Shown: positions 1 to 11,908 of the stretch, in pieces | How the letters are laid out: each line of letters starts with the position of its first letter | Position numbering within the stretch: the first letter of the stretch is position 1 | NCBI RefSeq assembly: GCF_029168945.1 | Contig: NC_083603.1 | Span: 18,104,001-18,168,000, forward strand | Length of the DNA stretch: 64,000 bases | Direction: 5' to 3' | Source of the DNA: Cannabis sativa | Lineage: Eukaryota > Streptophyta > Magnoliopsida > Rosales > Cannabaceae | Notes under the pieces: model-generated | Databases searched by the model: none | What the model was told of the DNA's origin: nothing | Seen by the model: only the letters and a program-made list of their open reading frames with translations | Translations under genes and position numbers: made by a program

Positions 1-110
1 ACCATGGAGAACACCTTGGACAACGAGGGGAAAGGATCATAGAGGATGATCTGAGCCTAAATGCCCCAGTAAGATTCATTGAGACAATCAAGAAATAGAG
101 GATCTGGTCT
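1..110 (-). pseudogene. Copia gag fragment running off the window's left edge
   Basis: Read on the minus strand this piece translates to a typical Copia gag (UBN2-type) segment: a stretch reading LNESYWGI, a stop codon, then AQIILYDPFPSLSKVFSM. That is the conserved middle of Copia gag where capsid helices precede the nucleocapsid. It lies downstream, in minus orientation, of a primer binding site at 270-281, so it belongs to an element extending left of the window. The roughly 160 bases between the primer site and this gag block are too short for a normal gag N-terminus, so an internal deletion is likely. The type of gag differs from the gag at 16012-16919, so it probably is not part of element A. 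Confidence 0.6.
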
Positions 111-269
111 CTTGTGTAATAATCTTGAACTTTTTGCATGGCACAAGTATAAGAAACTCCTTCATTGATGCCGCCTCCTTCAGTGAGACGTCGCCACCTT
201 TGACCGTTGTCTCTAGTCAAGACATTTCCTCCATTGACACCACAACTTCCGATGTCGTTGCCCCGCCCC

Positions 270-281
270 GCTTTGATACCA
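270..281 (-). other. Primer binding site of a Copia element
   Basis: On the minus strand the bases read TGGTATCAAAGC, one mismatch from the initiator-tRNA-Met complement used by plant Copia elements. It lies 71 bases beyond the outer edge of the LTR-like repeat that ends at 353, which is farther than usual. Confidence 0.6.
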
Positions 282-352
282 TATTAGGGATAAAATATCT
301 CATTTACTGCTATTAGGTATACAAATGCCAAAGTGTATTCTGTAGGGTTACT

Positions 353-1946
353 GTTAGGAAAATATGAGATATCAATAGAAGAATAACAATAAGATGAACA
401 AAGAGACCAAGATAATTACAACTCTATGCAATAAAATTACAAGGACTATAGATTAAATAAAAGTTACAGTCCCAAAGCACAAAATACAAATAAAGAGAAA
501 TAAAAGATGAAGACAAAGTTACAACTCAAAGCAAAATATACACATAAATGTAAAAGCAATAAAAGAATATAATATATATAATAAAGATATATATATATGG
601 GTGCACTCTTAATGGGTATTACCCATGAATGGGTAAAATTAGAAAATTTTGAGTTTTTATACTTAATTTTTCTGTCTAATTAAAAAATTCTCATTTTATA
701 TCATATGGGCTGAGATTGTTACATCGGTAAAAAAAAATTAAAAAAAAAATTAAAAAAAAAAAAGTTTTTTAGCAAGAAAAATAAGAAAAGAAAAAGTTGA
801 GTTTGAGTTAAATATTTTTGTATGAACATATTTTTGATATAGTGTAAAAATAGATATTTTTGATATTTTTTTTTAATTAAGTAGTTAAATTAAGCATAGA
901 AATTCAAATTTGTGATTTAATTATTCGTTATTAGATCAAAATTCGATGGTTTGATATTTTTAAAATTAATATTTATAGTTAAATTTATTTAGTAATCATT
1001 CTTGGGTAATACCCATTAAGAAGTGTTCCATATATATATGATGTATAGTAGAAATATAGTGTATATAGAATAATATCTATAGTATGTATAATGATATATA
1101 GAAGAGATAATATATATGTATATAATAAAGAGGAGAAGAGGCAGAAAACAAATAGAAAAATAGAGGATGAAGAAGAACTCAAGTAAGCTATGGGGGATCA
1201 CCAAAGGCTTGAACAAGGTTTACGCAACTTTGTCCAAAAAGTTTATTTCCCCTATAAAAAAAATTTAGGGAATAGAATGGAAATGCTTTTGGGAATAAAC
1301 AAGCCTCTCAATATTTTCTAACTTAGTGTTTAGAAAATAGAAAATTATTATTGTCCACAAGTGAACCAAAAACCTCTATTTATAGTGTTTAAGGATTAGA
1401 TTTGAAAATCAAATCCTTTCATCACATGGCTGTTACCAACACTTTAATTGGTGTTTAATGAGATAAAAATGTTAGACAAGAGAGTTGGAAACATGCTCAA
1501 TTAATTTATGTAAGTTTATGAATGTTTTTCAAAAACCTAATTCCAGTTCGAAAAACAACCACAAAACAACATAATAACAACCATTAAATAACTGTTTTTA
1601 GAAAACTCAAAATTTAGTTTTTGTAACTCCTCTTTGAGTTAAATCTTTCTCCAACGTCCCAATACCCATTTAAATGATATAATTGAGTATTGTAACAGTT
1701 TGTAACCGCTAAAAACTTCTCAATAATTCCATAACTTTCATATGTAATAACTCACATATTTATCAATTGTGGTCCTTAGGTTACAATCTATTTTTATATT
1801 TATAACTCCTCATATGTTACAACTTTTATGTATATTATTATACTACATATGATATAATAGAACCTCCGACATATAATATATATTAATATATAATATGCCA
1901 CATTTTAATCTTTATAATATATTTGTTAAATAATAAATATATAACA
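353..1946 (-). repeat. Left LTR of element A, carrying a TIR element insertion
   Basis: It begins TGTTAGG and ends TATAACA, giving the TG...CA ends of an LTR. It matches 16920-18136 along its length, for example from TGTTAG through AAAGTTACA. In minus sense it follows a polypurine tract (reverse complement of TTCCCCAACT at 1947-1956). It is longer than the right copy because a roughly 430-base TIR element sits at 599-1030. Confidence 0.8.
599..1030. mobile_element. TIR element (family T1) inside LTR A
   Basis: The ends form imperfect inverted repeats of about 27 bases sharing CTTAATGGGTATTACCCA. The flanks are TATATATAT at 590-598 and 1031-1039, compatible with a 9-base target duplication although the target is a simple repeat. 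The interior is AT-rich with no coding potential. The copy is absent from the right LTR of A, so it inserted after A did. A fragment of the same family's end lies at 59880-59957. Confidence 0.75.
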
Positions 1947-2556
1947 TTCCCCAACTAGATTAAAATTTGTGACATTTTATTGTAACATTTTATTTAATCA
2001 ATGAAAATATCTCATATGTCCCCCACTTTGATTGAATAAATCAAAACCATCCATAGAGTCTTTGGTCAAGTGGATAAAGTAAAGTGTCTTTCAACTTGAA
2101 CTTTACTATAGTGTAATCATCACAAATTTTATTGAAAATTTAGTTGACAAAGCATTGAACTAACTTTTCTTTATAATAAAACGGTGATGACACAGACACT
2201 TTTGCTAGGTTCACCCAAGACCTCATGCCTCGCTTAGCACCGTTAATGGCCTTGTGCACATTCCATTCATTGATTTTTTTGAGAAAATATACTCCCTACT
2301 TCTCATTTAGGGAAGAACCACCATTAGGTCAATATAGGTAGAATTCTTACAGTATTTGTTACCAAAATACTTGTTTTCCAAATCGAATTGTATTAAAGAC
2401 ATTAGAAGTCCGACCCTCAAATTGGTAACTCACTAAGTACTTCAAAACTTTATAAGATGGGACATATAGTACTTATCGCATTTGTTCACACATTGACTTG
2501 TTCTTACCTATTGAACCTAACACCAATAAGGTTACTAGTATTAAGATAGGTTGCCC
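1947..2556 (-). other. Element A 3' untranslated segment with polypurine tract
   Basis: This non-coding stretch lies between the RNase H stop (2557) and the 3' LTR on the minus strand. The bases adjoining the LTR read AGTTGGGGAA on the minus strand, a normal Copia polypurine tract for plus-strand priming. Nothing else is recognised here. Confidence 0.6.
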
Positions 2557-4200
2557 TCAATTGTGAACCGATTTAGGGAGTTTTAGTCCCATCCCTTTAA
2601 AAATATTTTCCACTAAATCTCTAGTTAGTGGCTTCGTAAACGGATCCTCCAAGTTTTCACTTGATCTCACATAGGACATTGAGATGACTCCTCTTTGAAT
2701 CAACTCACTTACATATCCATATCTTAGACTAATATGTCTAGAATTCTCATTGTATACTCTACTATATGCTCTAGCCAATGTTGCTTGGCTATCACAATGT
2801 ATAGATATTGTAGATACATCCTCTTTGATAATAAGAATCTCAATCAAGAGATCTCTTAACCATTCAGCCTCTTTCCCAGTGGCAGCTAGAGCAATAAACT
2901 CTGCTTCCATTGTGGAATGAGAAATGCAAGTTTGTTTTTTAGACTCCCAAGAAACTGTCCGTCCACGTAGAGTAAATACCCAACCCATTGTCGACAAATT
3001 ATCCCCAAGGTTGGCTATCCAAATTGCGTCAGTATATCTTTCCAAAATTGAAGGAAATTTGGAGTAGTGAAGACATAGGTTTTTAGTTTTCTTTAGATAA
3101 CTTAACACTTTCCCTATTGCCTTCCAATAATCCACACTTGCATTACTAGTAAACCTACTAAGTTTACTCACCGCAAATGATATATCAGACCTTGTACATT
3201 GGGCAGCGTACATAAAGCTCCTTATGGCACTTGCATACTCCAATTAAGCCACCGCTCTACCACTATTTTTAACTAGTGGTTTACTATGATCAAATGGTGT
3301 GTTGGCCTCTTTAGTCTTTAGATGGGTAAACTTATTCAACACTTTCTCAATATAGTGTGCATGCCCAAAAGAAAAACCCCCCTCTATGCCTTATAACTTT
3401 GATACCCAAAATAGTATCCACTTCTCCAAGGTCTTTCATTTTTAAGGTTGAAGAAAGAAACCTCTTAGTTTCTTCTATTCCTTTCATGTTATCACTGAGG
3501 ATTAACATGTCCTCCACATATAGGCAAACAATTATCACATAACTTTTACAAGTTTTTAAATACAAACACTTGTCTCCATTGTTATGCCTAAATCCATTTG
3601 AAAGAATAGCATTGTCAAACTTGACATGCCATTGTTTCGGAGCTTGCTTTAATCCATAGAAGGATTTCTTCAACTTACACACTTTATGCTCATTGTTTGG
3701 TAGGATAAACCCTTCGGGTTGTTCCATATAGACCTCGTCATCGAGGTCACCATTTAGGAATGTTATTTTTACATCCATTTGGTGAACATACAAGTTGTGT
3801 AATGAAGCCAGTGCAAACAACACTCTTATTGTAGTTGTTCTAGCAACATGAGCATAAGTATCAAAATAATCAATACCCTCCTTTTTCCTAAAACCTTTAG
3901 CTACTATCCTAGCTTTAAAGGTTTGTATAGAGCCATCAGAGTGATATTTCTTCCTAAATATCCACTTACACCCAATTGCTTTGCATCCTTATGGAAGATC
4001 CACAATATTGTAAGTGTCATTAGAGAGAATAGAGTCCATCTCATCATCAACCGCTTCTCTCCAAAATGCACTATCTCTAGATTGCATGGCTTCTAGAAAA
4101 GTCTTAGGATCATCCTCAATAAGAAGTATTAGAGGAATTTTCCTTATTACTTCTTTTCTAGTCCCTTCTATCACGTAGAAAGAGATTAGTTGAGAATCTA
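2557..4200 (-). pseudogene. Element A reverse transcriptase and RNase H (broken)
   Basis: Minus-strand translation shows the Copia RT in pieces: a linker (about 4174-3989), RT palm blocks (3823-3347: MDVKITFLNG, then EQPEGF, then FYGLKQAPKQW) and RNase H (3243-2557, with STMEAEF, CDSQATLARA and DPFTKPL). The catalytic YVDD box at 3509-3520 reads YVED, replacing one of the two metal-binding aspartates with glutamate. Frameshifts or stops lie between the blocks near 3244-3346 and 3824-3988. These defects mean it cannot make an active polymerase. Assignment to Copia is certain; I am not sure of the lineage. Confidence 0.85.
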
Positions 4201-4393
4201 TTTTATTATTATTTAGACTTTTCTCTTTCTCACCCTTTCACCTCTCCTAGGTTCAATGGGTTGTTCTACAAATTTAGCAGTGTTCTTCTCTTGAGATCCT
4301 CTTTTAGAAGTAGAAGCTTGAGAATTATTTTCATATAAAATATTCTCACCTAGAGGCGTGGAACTTTGAGAGTTGTCCTCTTACAACTTATTC

Positions 4394-5639
4394 TCAAGAA
4401 AATCTAGTTTTAGATTCAATCACAATATTGAATTCCACATCCAATAGCCTATATGCCTTACTATCATTGACATAATTGACATAACCAACAAATGCACATT
4501 TTATGGCCCTTGAACCCAACTTGGTTCTATTTGGTTCGGTCTTCTTACAATAAGCAAGACACCCAACACTTTGAAGTAACCAATATTTGATTTTCTTCCT
4601 CTCCATAACTCATATGGAGACTTATTATTTTTCTTCATAGGTATTCTATTAAGAATATGACATGCGGTTAAAAGTGCCTCCCCCCATAAGTTCTTGTTCA
4701 ACTTGGAGTACACTATCATAGAATTGACCATTTCAAGAAATGTTCTATTCTTCCTTTCGGCTACACCATTTTATTGTGGTGTATGTGGTGTTGAACTCTC
4801 ATGAAGTATGCTATTTTTCTAACAAAAATGAGTAAATTCATAGTAGAAGTATTCACCTCCTCTATCACTTCTCAACACTTTTATTTTCATGTTGAGTTGA
4901 TTTTCAACCTCCGCTTTGAAAATCTTAAAAACACTAAAGGCCCCATCCTTTTTCTTTAACAAATATACATAAGTATATCTACTATAATCATCAATAAAAG
5001 TAATAAAATATCTTTTACCACCTCTAGTTAGAATTCCATTTAATTCACATAAATCACTAGAATTAAATCTAATAATTTTGAATTTCTTTCAACACTTGGA
5101 AAAGGTTTTTTTAACCATCTTTGCTTTTACACAAGTTTCACATTTACCATAATTAATTCTTATATCACAATCAATCATACCAAATTTTTTTTAACTCTTT
5201 TCATAGTAGAAAAACTAATATGAGCTAATCTAAGATGCCACAAAAATAAATAATCATGCTCAATCATATAAGTGGAACTAGATACTTTATTATTGTTAAC
5301 ATTAAAAGTTACATCATTGGTGCACAATTTCACTATTCCCTCATAAGAGTACCCCTTGCCCAAAAATACATTAGACTTGGTAAGTATGAGCTTACCGAAT
5401 TCATAAACGACCTTAATGCCGGATTTTCCAAGTCACTACTAATCAAGTTTTCATTCATGTCGAGCACATAAAGCACATTCACCAATGTGACTTTTTTACC
5501 AGAGGTGAAAAACACATCAATGGTATCTTTGCCTAGTACCTTTGATTTGACCTCATTGTCCATTTCGATCTCATGGTTACACTTTCACTCTTTAAAGGTT
5601 TTTGAACAATGATTTGTCATACGTGACATGAACGGTGGC
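4394..5639 (-). pseudogene. Element A integrase and C-terminal half of protease (broken)
   Basis: In minus sense 5639-5563 continues the protease downstream of its active site (ATVHVTYDKSLF). Then come the gag-pre-integrase block with FLWHLRLAHISF (about 5250-5200), the integrase core over 5100-4740 with many stops, and the integrase C-terminal region (ILNRIPMKKNNKSPYELW, 4731-4394). The third integrase acid is visible as GVAERKNRTFLEM near 4750. The upstream half of the protease and the gag are 10.4 kb away at 16012, beyond element B. Confidence 0.8.
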
Positions 5640-6270
5640 ACATGTGTTAACTCAAACTTATAGGTCTCCTTGTTTTGATGATTAAAAAATATTTGATTAT
5701 TATTTGTTACTAATGATTTGTTGATTTTGTAGCAAAATCAAAAGAGAAAATAAATCTTTCATGATAAATTGGTATTTTTACCAAACTTTCGAAAGCAACC
5801 CAAAATGGATTCAACAAGCTTATCAAGAGCAAAACTATTCTTCAAGGGATCAAAAACTCAAGACCCTATTCAAAAAAGATCTTCAAAAGCCCAAAGTTAA
5901 AAGTCAGCACGAAAGTCAAAGTCAAAAGTCAACTCTCGGGAAAAATCAACATGGGATCAAAAACATGTAAATCAAGCTAGGAGGCTCATCTACATCAAGA
6001 CTACTCAAAATCAAATGGTATAAATTTACTTTAGTCTTGTTAAAGTGATTTTCATAGCACACTAAGTTTTATAAATTTAAATTTTGGCCCATTGACTAAC
6101 TTGTGCAACAAGTTTTCTCAAACGATAGTTCAAAAAAAATTTTGATTGAATTTTTAAATCACATTTTGTTTAACTAAGAGAAAAAAGTTGGAATTTCTAA
6201 AATCAGATAATCGATTAAGAAGTTATGCGCGTTTTACTACCGAAAAATGGCATTTTTGCCTCTGTTAGCC

Positions 6271-6348
6271 ATCCGAAATTCCGGTTGGAATCCGGAATTC
6301 CGGTTGTCATCAATCCGAAATTCCGATTCCCATCCGGAATTTCAGTTT
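6271..6348. repeat. Palindromic CCGGAATTCCGG array in LTR B
   Basis: Four tandem or near-tandem variants of the palindrome TCCGGAATTCCGG (some read ATCCGAAATTCCGG or ATCCGGAATTTC) are spaced 15-25 bases apart, about 50-130 bases upstream of the TATA box. The 3' LTR holds the decayed equivalent at 15190-15268. Two more variants lie at 12600-12650, just before the env-like frame. Position suggests a promoter or enhancer role, which is inference. Confidence 0.7.
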
Positions 6349-6400
6349 ACGGCTGACTTTGTCTCGGGAAGCGCGTTAACATCTATTTTTCTCTTAAACA

Positions 6401-6410
6401 CTATATAAAC
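6401..6410 (+). promoter_or_regulatory. Probable TATA box of LTR B
   Basis: CTATATAAAC occurs at the same place in both LTRs (here and 15331-15340), downstream of the palindrome array, where an LTR promoter would be expected. Confidence 0.55.
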
Positions 6411-7089
6411 TCGATTTTTCTTTCAAAAAGAAAGTTGGTTGAGCATTTATTTCAAATATCTAACCTATCCAACTGAGATTAATGAGCTTCCAAGTTTGAA
6501 ATCCAACAAACACTTTTCACACACCTTGAGCCAAAAGTTGTGTTTATTCATCTTGAGTGTGCTTGCTTTTCACTCTAGGTTTACATTGTATCATCATATT
6601 TCTAGAGTGATTTTGCTTGTAATATCAAACACATATTCATATTGTGATTGAGGTGAGGTTGGCACCGGTACTGTAAACAACCTGGTTATAGTGAGATTAG
6701 CACTTCGACAATCCGAGAAAGAGGTTAATAGTCCTCGGGGGTGCGAAACTATTGTAAGAGGTTTGGAAATACCTTGGTGAAAATTTCCCAGTTGTAAGGT
6801 TTAGTCAAGCCCGTTAACTTGGCTCGATATTGGAACTCAAAGCTAGGTCCATAGCTTGGGCATAGCTCTACCGAACCTTGTAAAAATTGAGATTTTGCAT
6901 TTTTTAATCCTTAAACTCTTTACTTTACAAGTTTGATTATTTGTCATAATATATTGCTTGCCATATTACTTGCTTGTATTTGATTAAGTGACAAATTGCT
7001 TAATTTTGTGTTAAAAGTTTTAATTTACCAAAATTAGTTTAAATTTCCAATTCACCCCCCCTCTTGGAAACATATCTTAGGCTAACAAT

Positions 7090-7100
7090 TGGTATCAGAG
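7090..7100 (+). other. Primer binding site of element B
   Basis: TGGTATCAGAG, a match to the complement of initiator tRNA-Met, begins two bases after the LTR end at 7087, as in plant Copia elements. Confidence 0.85.
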
Positions 7101-7141
7101 TAAGGGCCCAAATTATTTGATTAGATTTCACAATCTAGAGC

Positions 7142-8790
7142 ATGGCGTTTCCAAGTAATTGACAAAATAACATGTTAGAAGGTTTTAGCACAAATAGAGC
7201 ACCATACTTCAATGGAGTAGATTTTCCTTATTGGAAAATTAGAATGGAAACTTACCTTCAATCTATAGACTATGATTTGTGGCATATTGTGTCTAGTGGT
7301 CCTTATGTTGCTAAACATGTCACAAATGGTTTTGAAGTAATCAAGACTTATTAGGCGTATGATGAAAATGATAAGAAAATGCTTTCTAAAAAGGCTAAAG
7401 CTAAATATGCTCTTATATGTGGTTTGGATAGAGACATATTTAAAAATACTGAACAAGCCTCTACCGCTTATGATATGTGGAAAATGCTTGAAGTTACTCA
7501 TCAAGGAACTAGTGCTATGAAGGAAACTAAAATTCAATTTTATTCCACTCAATATGAGAACTTTAAGATGAAAGCGGATGAAACCATTACTAACATGTAT
7601 ACTCGCTTCACTACAATTACTAATATGGTTTGAATTCTCTTGGCAAGGTACTTACTCAAAAGGATATGGTGACCAAGATTTTTAGAAGTCTCACCAAGGC
7701 TTATCAAGGAAAGGTGGTTGCCATTCAAGAAGCCAAGGATCTCTCAACACTTCCCTTGGAAGAATTAATTGGCTCACCCATGAACCATGAAATTTTCATG
7801 AGTGCTCAAGAAGAAGAGGAAGTTGAGAAGAAAAAGAAGACTATTGCATTCAAGTCTTCCTCCTCCCATGCCATTAGTGCATAAGATGAGGAAAGCTTAT
7901 GTAGTGACATGGAGGACTTGGCACTCTTCTCTAAGAAATACAAAAGTTCATGAAATTCAAAAAGAACTTTAGGAAGAAGCCACAAAGAGGGAGTGACTCA
8001 AAAGAAAGAAAGAGCAAAGATGATCCACCAATTTGCTTTGAATGCAAGAAGTCGGACATATGAAGATGGATTGTCCAATGAGGAAGAAGAACAAATACAA
8101 AGGAAGGGCAATGTTGGCGGATTGGCTCAATAGTGATGAAGAGGACTCCGAAGAAGAAGGAAAGAATGAAGTAGCAAACATGTGCATGATGGCACTTGAT
8201 GATGGGGTAAGCATTTCTAGCCAAAATGATTGTGATAGCGAAAATGATGATGATAACTTAGATATGTCATATGATGAGTTGTCTAATTCATTTAAGAAAC
8301 TATTTGATGATTTTGGTAAATTGCTTATTAAAAACCAAACCCTTAGAGAGAAGACCAACATGCTTTTAAAAGAAATTGAGATTTTGAAAATAAATGAAAA
8401 GGAACTTTTAGCTAAATCTCAATGTGCTACATGTGCTTCACATAAGAAAGAAATTGTTGAATTAAAAGCCCATGTGAAAAGCCTAAAAAATGACATATAT
8501 ACTTTCACTAGAGGTAAAGAAGGCTATGATCTCATGGTAGGAAGCCAATCATGTGGTTTTTCAAAAAGTGGTATTGGTTATGATCCTAGTAGAAAACAAA
8601 AGTTCTTGAGAAACTTTTTTGTGAAATCATCTAGTCTACCTCACTTTACATGCACATATTGTAACCGAGATGGTCATACTATTTCCTATTGTCATGTGAA
8701 GAAATATGCATATCTAGGAAAGACTAAATGGGTACCAAAGGTTTTAGAACTAACAAGAATGGACCCAAAGTTATATGGGTACCAAAAGCC
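7142..8790 (+). pseudogene. Element B gag with two zinc knuckles (broken)
   Basis: The likely start is ATG at 7142, 42 bases after the primer site; a TGA follows six codons later. Downstream blocks are NRAPYFNGVDFPYWKIRME (gag N-terminal domain), the UBN2-type region with YALICGLDRDIF and YDMWKMLEVTH (7379-7620), and a nucleocapsid part. The first knuckle (CX2CX4HX4C) at about 8036-8080 is split by a single-base frameshift. A second, CTYCNRDGHTISYC near 8652-8693, is intact. An acidic and coiled-coil-rich spacer (8110-8480) lies between them, as in Sirevirus gag. Stops at about 7160, 7352, 7631 and 7882 prevent a full product. The family role is particle assembly and RNA packaging. Confidence 0.8.
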
Positions 8791-8840
8791 AACAAATGAA
8801 CTTGTTTTTGTAGGAATCAACAAGAAAGAGCCAAAGCTTA

Positions 8841-10262
8841 TGGTTCTTGGAAAGTGGATGTTCAAAGCATATGACTGGTGATCCATCAAGATTTTCAAGC
8901 TTTAAAAGCAAGGAAAGTAGCTTTGATACCTTTGGAGACAATTCAAAAGGAAAAATCTTGGATATTGGTGATATCGGTTACATATACTCTCCATGTATTA
9001 AAAATGTGCTTCTTGTTGATAATCTTAAACATAACTTGCTTAGTATTAGTCAATTATGTGATACAGGTTTTCGTGTTGTGTTTGAAACCTCAAAATTCTC
9101 CATTGAAAATGTTTCAACCAATGAAGTTATTTTCCTTGGAGAAAGGAAGGATAATGTGTATGTTATTGATGTTGATTCAGTTGATAGTAAAAATAAATGT
9201 TTAACAGTTATGAATGATAATTCTTGGTTGTGGCATAGAAGATTAGGACATGCTAGTATGGATTCTATCTTAAAATTGGTTAGAAAAGATCTTGTTATTG
9301 GTTTTCCATCTATTACTTTTGTCAATGATAAACTTTGTGATGCATGCCAATTTGGAAAACAAATTAAAACATCTTTTTCATTCCAAGAAAGAGATTTCAA
9401 CTACTAGACCTTTGCAATTGCTTCATATTGATTTATTTGGTCCTTCTAGAATTGCTAGTCTTGGTGGTAAATACTATGCATTTGTAATTGTTGATGACTT
9501 TTCAAGATTTACCTGGGTTATTTTCTTGACTCTTAAAAGTGATGTTTTAGAAAACTTTGTCAAATTTTGTAAGAGTGTGCAAAATGAAAAAGGATATTCT
9601 ATTACCTCCATTAAGAGTGACCATGGTGGTGAGTTTGACAATGATGCCTTAGAATTATTTTGTGATGAACATGGTTTTAACCATAACTTTTCGGCACCAA
9701 GAACTCCACACAAAATGGAGTTGTCAAAAGGAAGAATAGAACAATTCAAGAAATGGCTAGGTCAATGCAAAATGAAATCTCATTACCAAAATATTTTTGG
9801 GTTGAGGCCGTCAATACTTCTTGTTATATTTTGAATCGTGTTTTCATTAGGCCCAACATGAATGAAACCCCTTATGAGCTTTGGAAATGGAGAAAACCCA
9901 ACATTGGCTACATTTAGAGTTTATGGATGCAAATGCTACATTTTAAACACCAAGGACAACCTTGGAAAATTTGATGCAAAATCCGATGCTGAAATTTTTA
10001 TAGGATATTCAACACATAGTAAAGCTTATAGAATTTATAACAAAAGAACTAATGTTGTTGAAGAATCTATTCATGTTGCTTTTGATGAGGCTAACCCGCC
10101 TACAAGCAAAAGTTTAGATGATGATGTTGTAGGTTTGGGAGATGAGGTTCAAAATCTTGAAATTGGAGAGACTTACAATGCTCCTTCACAAACTCCCAAA
10201 GAGGAACCACCCGTGGAAACGGTAAATGAAAGCCAAGGTATGAATTCTAACCTTCCACACGA
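8841..10262 (+). pseudogene. Element B protease and integrase (broken)
   Basis: The protease begins with a damaged active-site region: the block SGCSKHMTGD is preserved in one frame (8847 on) but the residue before it is E rather than the catalytic D, and the frame shifts at the junction with gag. Next come the pre-integrase HHCC block (WLWHRRLGHASM, then CDACQFGK, 9229-9365) and the integrase core with the first two acids in LLHIDLFG and SDHGGEF (9418-9640). A frameshift near 9405 and another near 9710 break the core. The third acid codon, read in the shifted frame at 9726-9728, is AAA (lysine) instead of glutamate. The C-terminal part follows to 10262. Integration activity is lost. Confidence 0.8.
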
Positions 10263-11908
10263 GTGAAATTCAAAAGTGCTCATCCTATAGACCAAATTCT
10301 AGGTGATCCTTCTCAAGGTGTCACTACTAGAAACTCCTTTAGCAACTTGTGCAATTTCATTGCTTTTATTTCTCAAATTGAACGAAAGAATTTTAAAGAG
10401 GTCGAAGTTGATAAATTTTGGCTTCTAGCTATGCAAGAGGAAATAAATCAATTTATAAGAAATAATGTTTGGGAGTTAGTTCCAAGACCGTCACATCAAT
10501 CGGTGATTGGAACAAAATGGGTCTATAGAATTAAGGTAGATAAGCATGGGGTCATTGTGCGTAACAAGGCTAGATTAGTGGCCCAAGGTTACAATCAAGA
10601 AGAAAGAATTGATTATGAGGAAACCTTTGCCCCGGTAGCAAGACTTGAGTCCATTAGAATGTTGTTAGCTTTTGCATGTCACAAGAATTTTATCTTGTAC
10701 CAAATGGATGTAAAAAGCGCATTCTTAAATGGGTACATTATGGAAGTTGGTTTATGTCTCTCAACCACCCGGTTTTCAAAATTATAAATACACTAACCAT
10801 GTTTACAAATTGAAAAAGGCTTTATATGGTTTAAAGCAAGCTCCTAGAGCTTGGTATGAAAGATTAAGCACTTTTCTTATCTCAAATGGTTTTTCAATGG
10901 ATAAAGCGGATAATACACTTTTTATAAAAAGAAAATCGAAAGACATTATTATAGTACAAATTTATGTTGATGATATTATCTTTGGTGCTACTAATGATGC
11001 TCTTTGTATAGAATTTTCTAAGTGTATGCATAGTGAGTTTGAGATGAGCATGATGGGAGAAGTCAACTTCTTCCTTGGACTTCAAATCAAGCAACAAAAG
11101 GATGGCATATTCATAGGTCAAACCAAGTACATCAAAGATCTTCTTCAAAAGTCTGACTTAGCAAATGCAAAGTCCATGAATACCCACATGAGCACATCTA
11201 TAAAGATGGACAAAGATGAAAGTGGTAAGAATGTGGACAACACCAAGTATCAAGGTATGATTGGCTCTTTATTATATTTAAACTCTAGTAGACCAGATAT
11301 TTTGTTTAGTGTTGGTCTTTGTGCTAGGTACCAATCTTGTCCTAAAGAATCCCATTGTCGTTAAGAGAATATTTAGATACTTAATAGGCACAATGAATCT
11401 AAGACTTTGGTACCCTAAGAACTCAAACTTTGAAATAGTTAGCTACTCCGATGACGACTTTGCCGGTTGTAAGACGGATAAAAAAAGTACTAGTGGAACA
11501 TGTTACTTTCTAGGAAATTCCTTAGTATCATGGTTTAGAAAGAAACAAAACTCAGTAGCTCTATCCACAACCAAAGCCGACTATATAGTCGCAGGTAGTT
11601 GTTGTGCACAAATACTTTGGATGAGACAAACTCTTAAGGATTTTTATGTTGATTTTGAATGTACACCCATAAAATGTGACAATACTAGGGCCATTAACCT
11701 CTCTAAGAATCCAATATTGCATTCTAGAGCCAAGCATATTGACATACAGCACCACTTCCTTAGAGACCATATCCAAAGAGGTGATATTATGCTAGACTTT
11801 GTGAGCACCGAATTCCAATTAGCGGATATATTCACCAAGCCTCTTAGTGATGAGAGATTTAGTTTTATTAGAAGAGAGCTAGGCATGACCAACTTAAATG
11901 AAATATAA
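10263..11908 (+). pseudogene. Element B reverse transcriptase and RNase H (broken)
   Basis: RT blocks are all visible: [38 protein letters not shown] and [10 protein letters not shown] (10515-10735), then [16 protein letters not shown] and an intact YVDD box (10963-10974). Frameshifts occur near 10735 and 11360. RNase H runs from about 11370 to the stop at 11906-11908 and includes SGTCYFLGNSLVSW, CDNTRAI, LADIFTKPL and SFIRRELGM. Its catalytic glutamate position (ALSTTEAE in relatives) reads ALSTTKAD, with codon AAA at 11573-11575, so RNase H should be inactive. Confidence 0.85.

Larger units (their letters stand above)
5645..7087 (+). repeat. 5' LTR of element B
   Basis: Starts TGTTAACTC and ends GGCTAACA, immediately before the primer site. 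It matches 14565-16006 almost end to end. It contains a palindromic CCGGAATTCCGG array and a TATA box. A segment after CCGGTTATAGTGAG in this copy is missing from the 3' LTR, and a short insert after CATAGCTTTG in the 3' LTR is missing here. Confidence 0.9.

Noticed and set aside
5761..5970. Frame in the LTR, repeated at 14681-14968, as a small gene.
   Set aside because: It lies wholly inside both LTRs of element B and exists twice only because the LTR does; there is no family resemblance.
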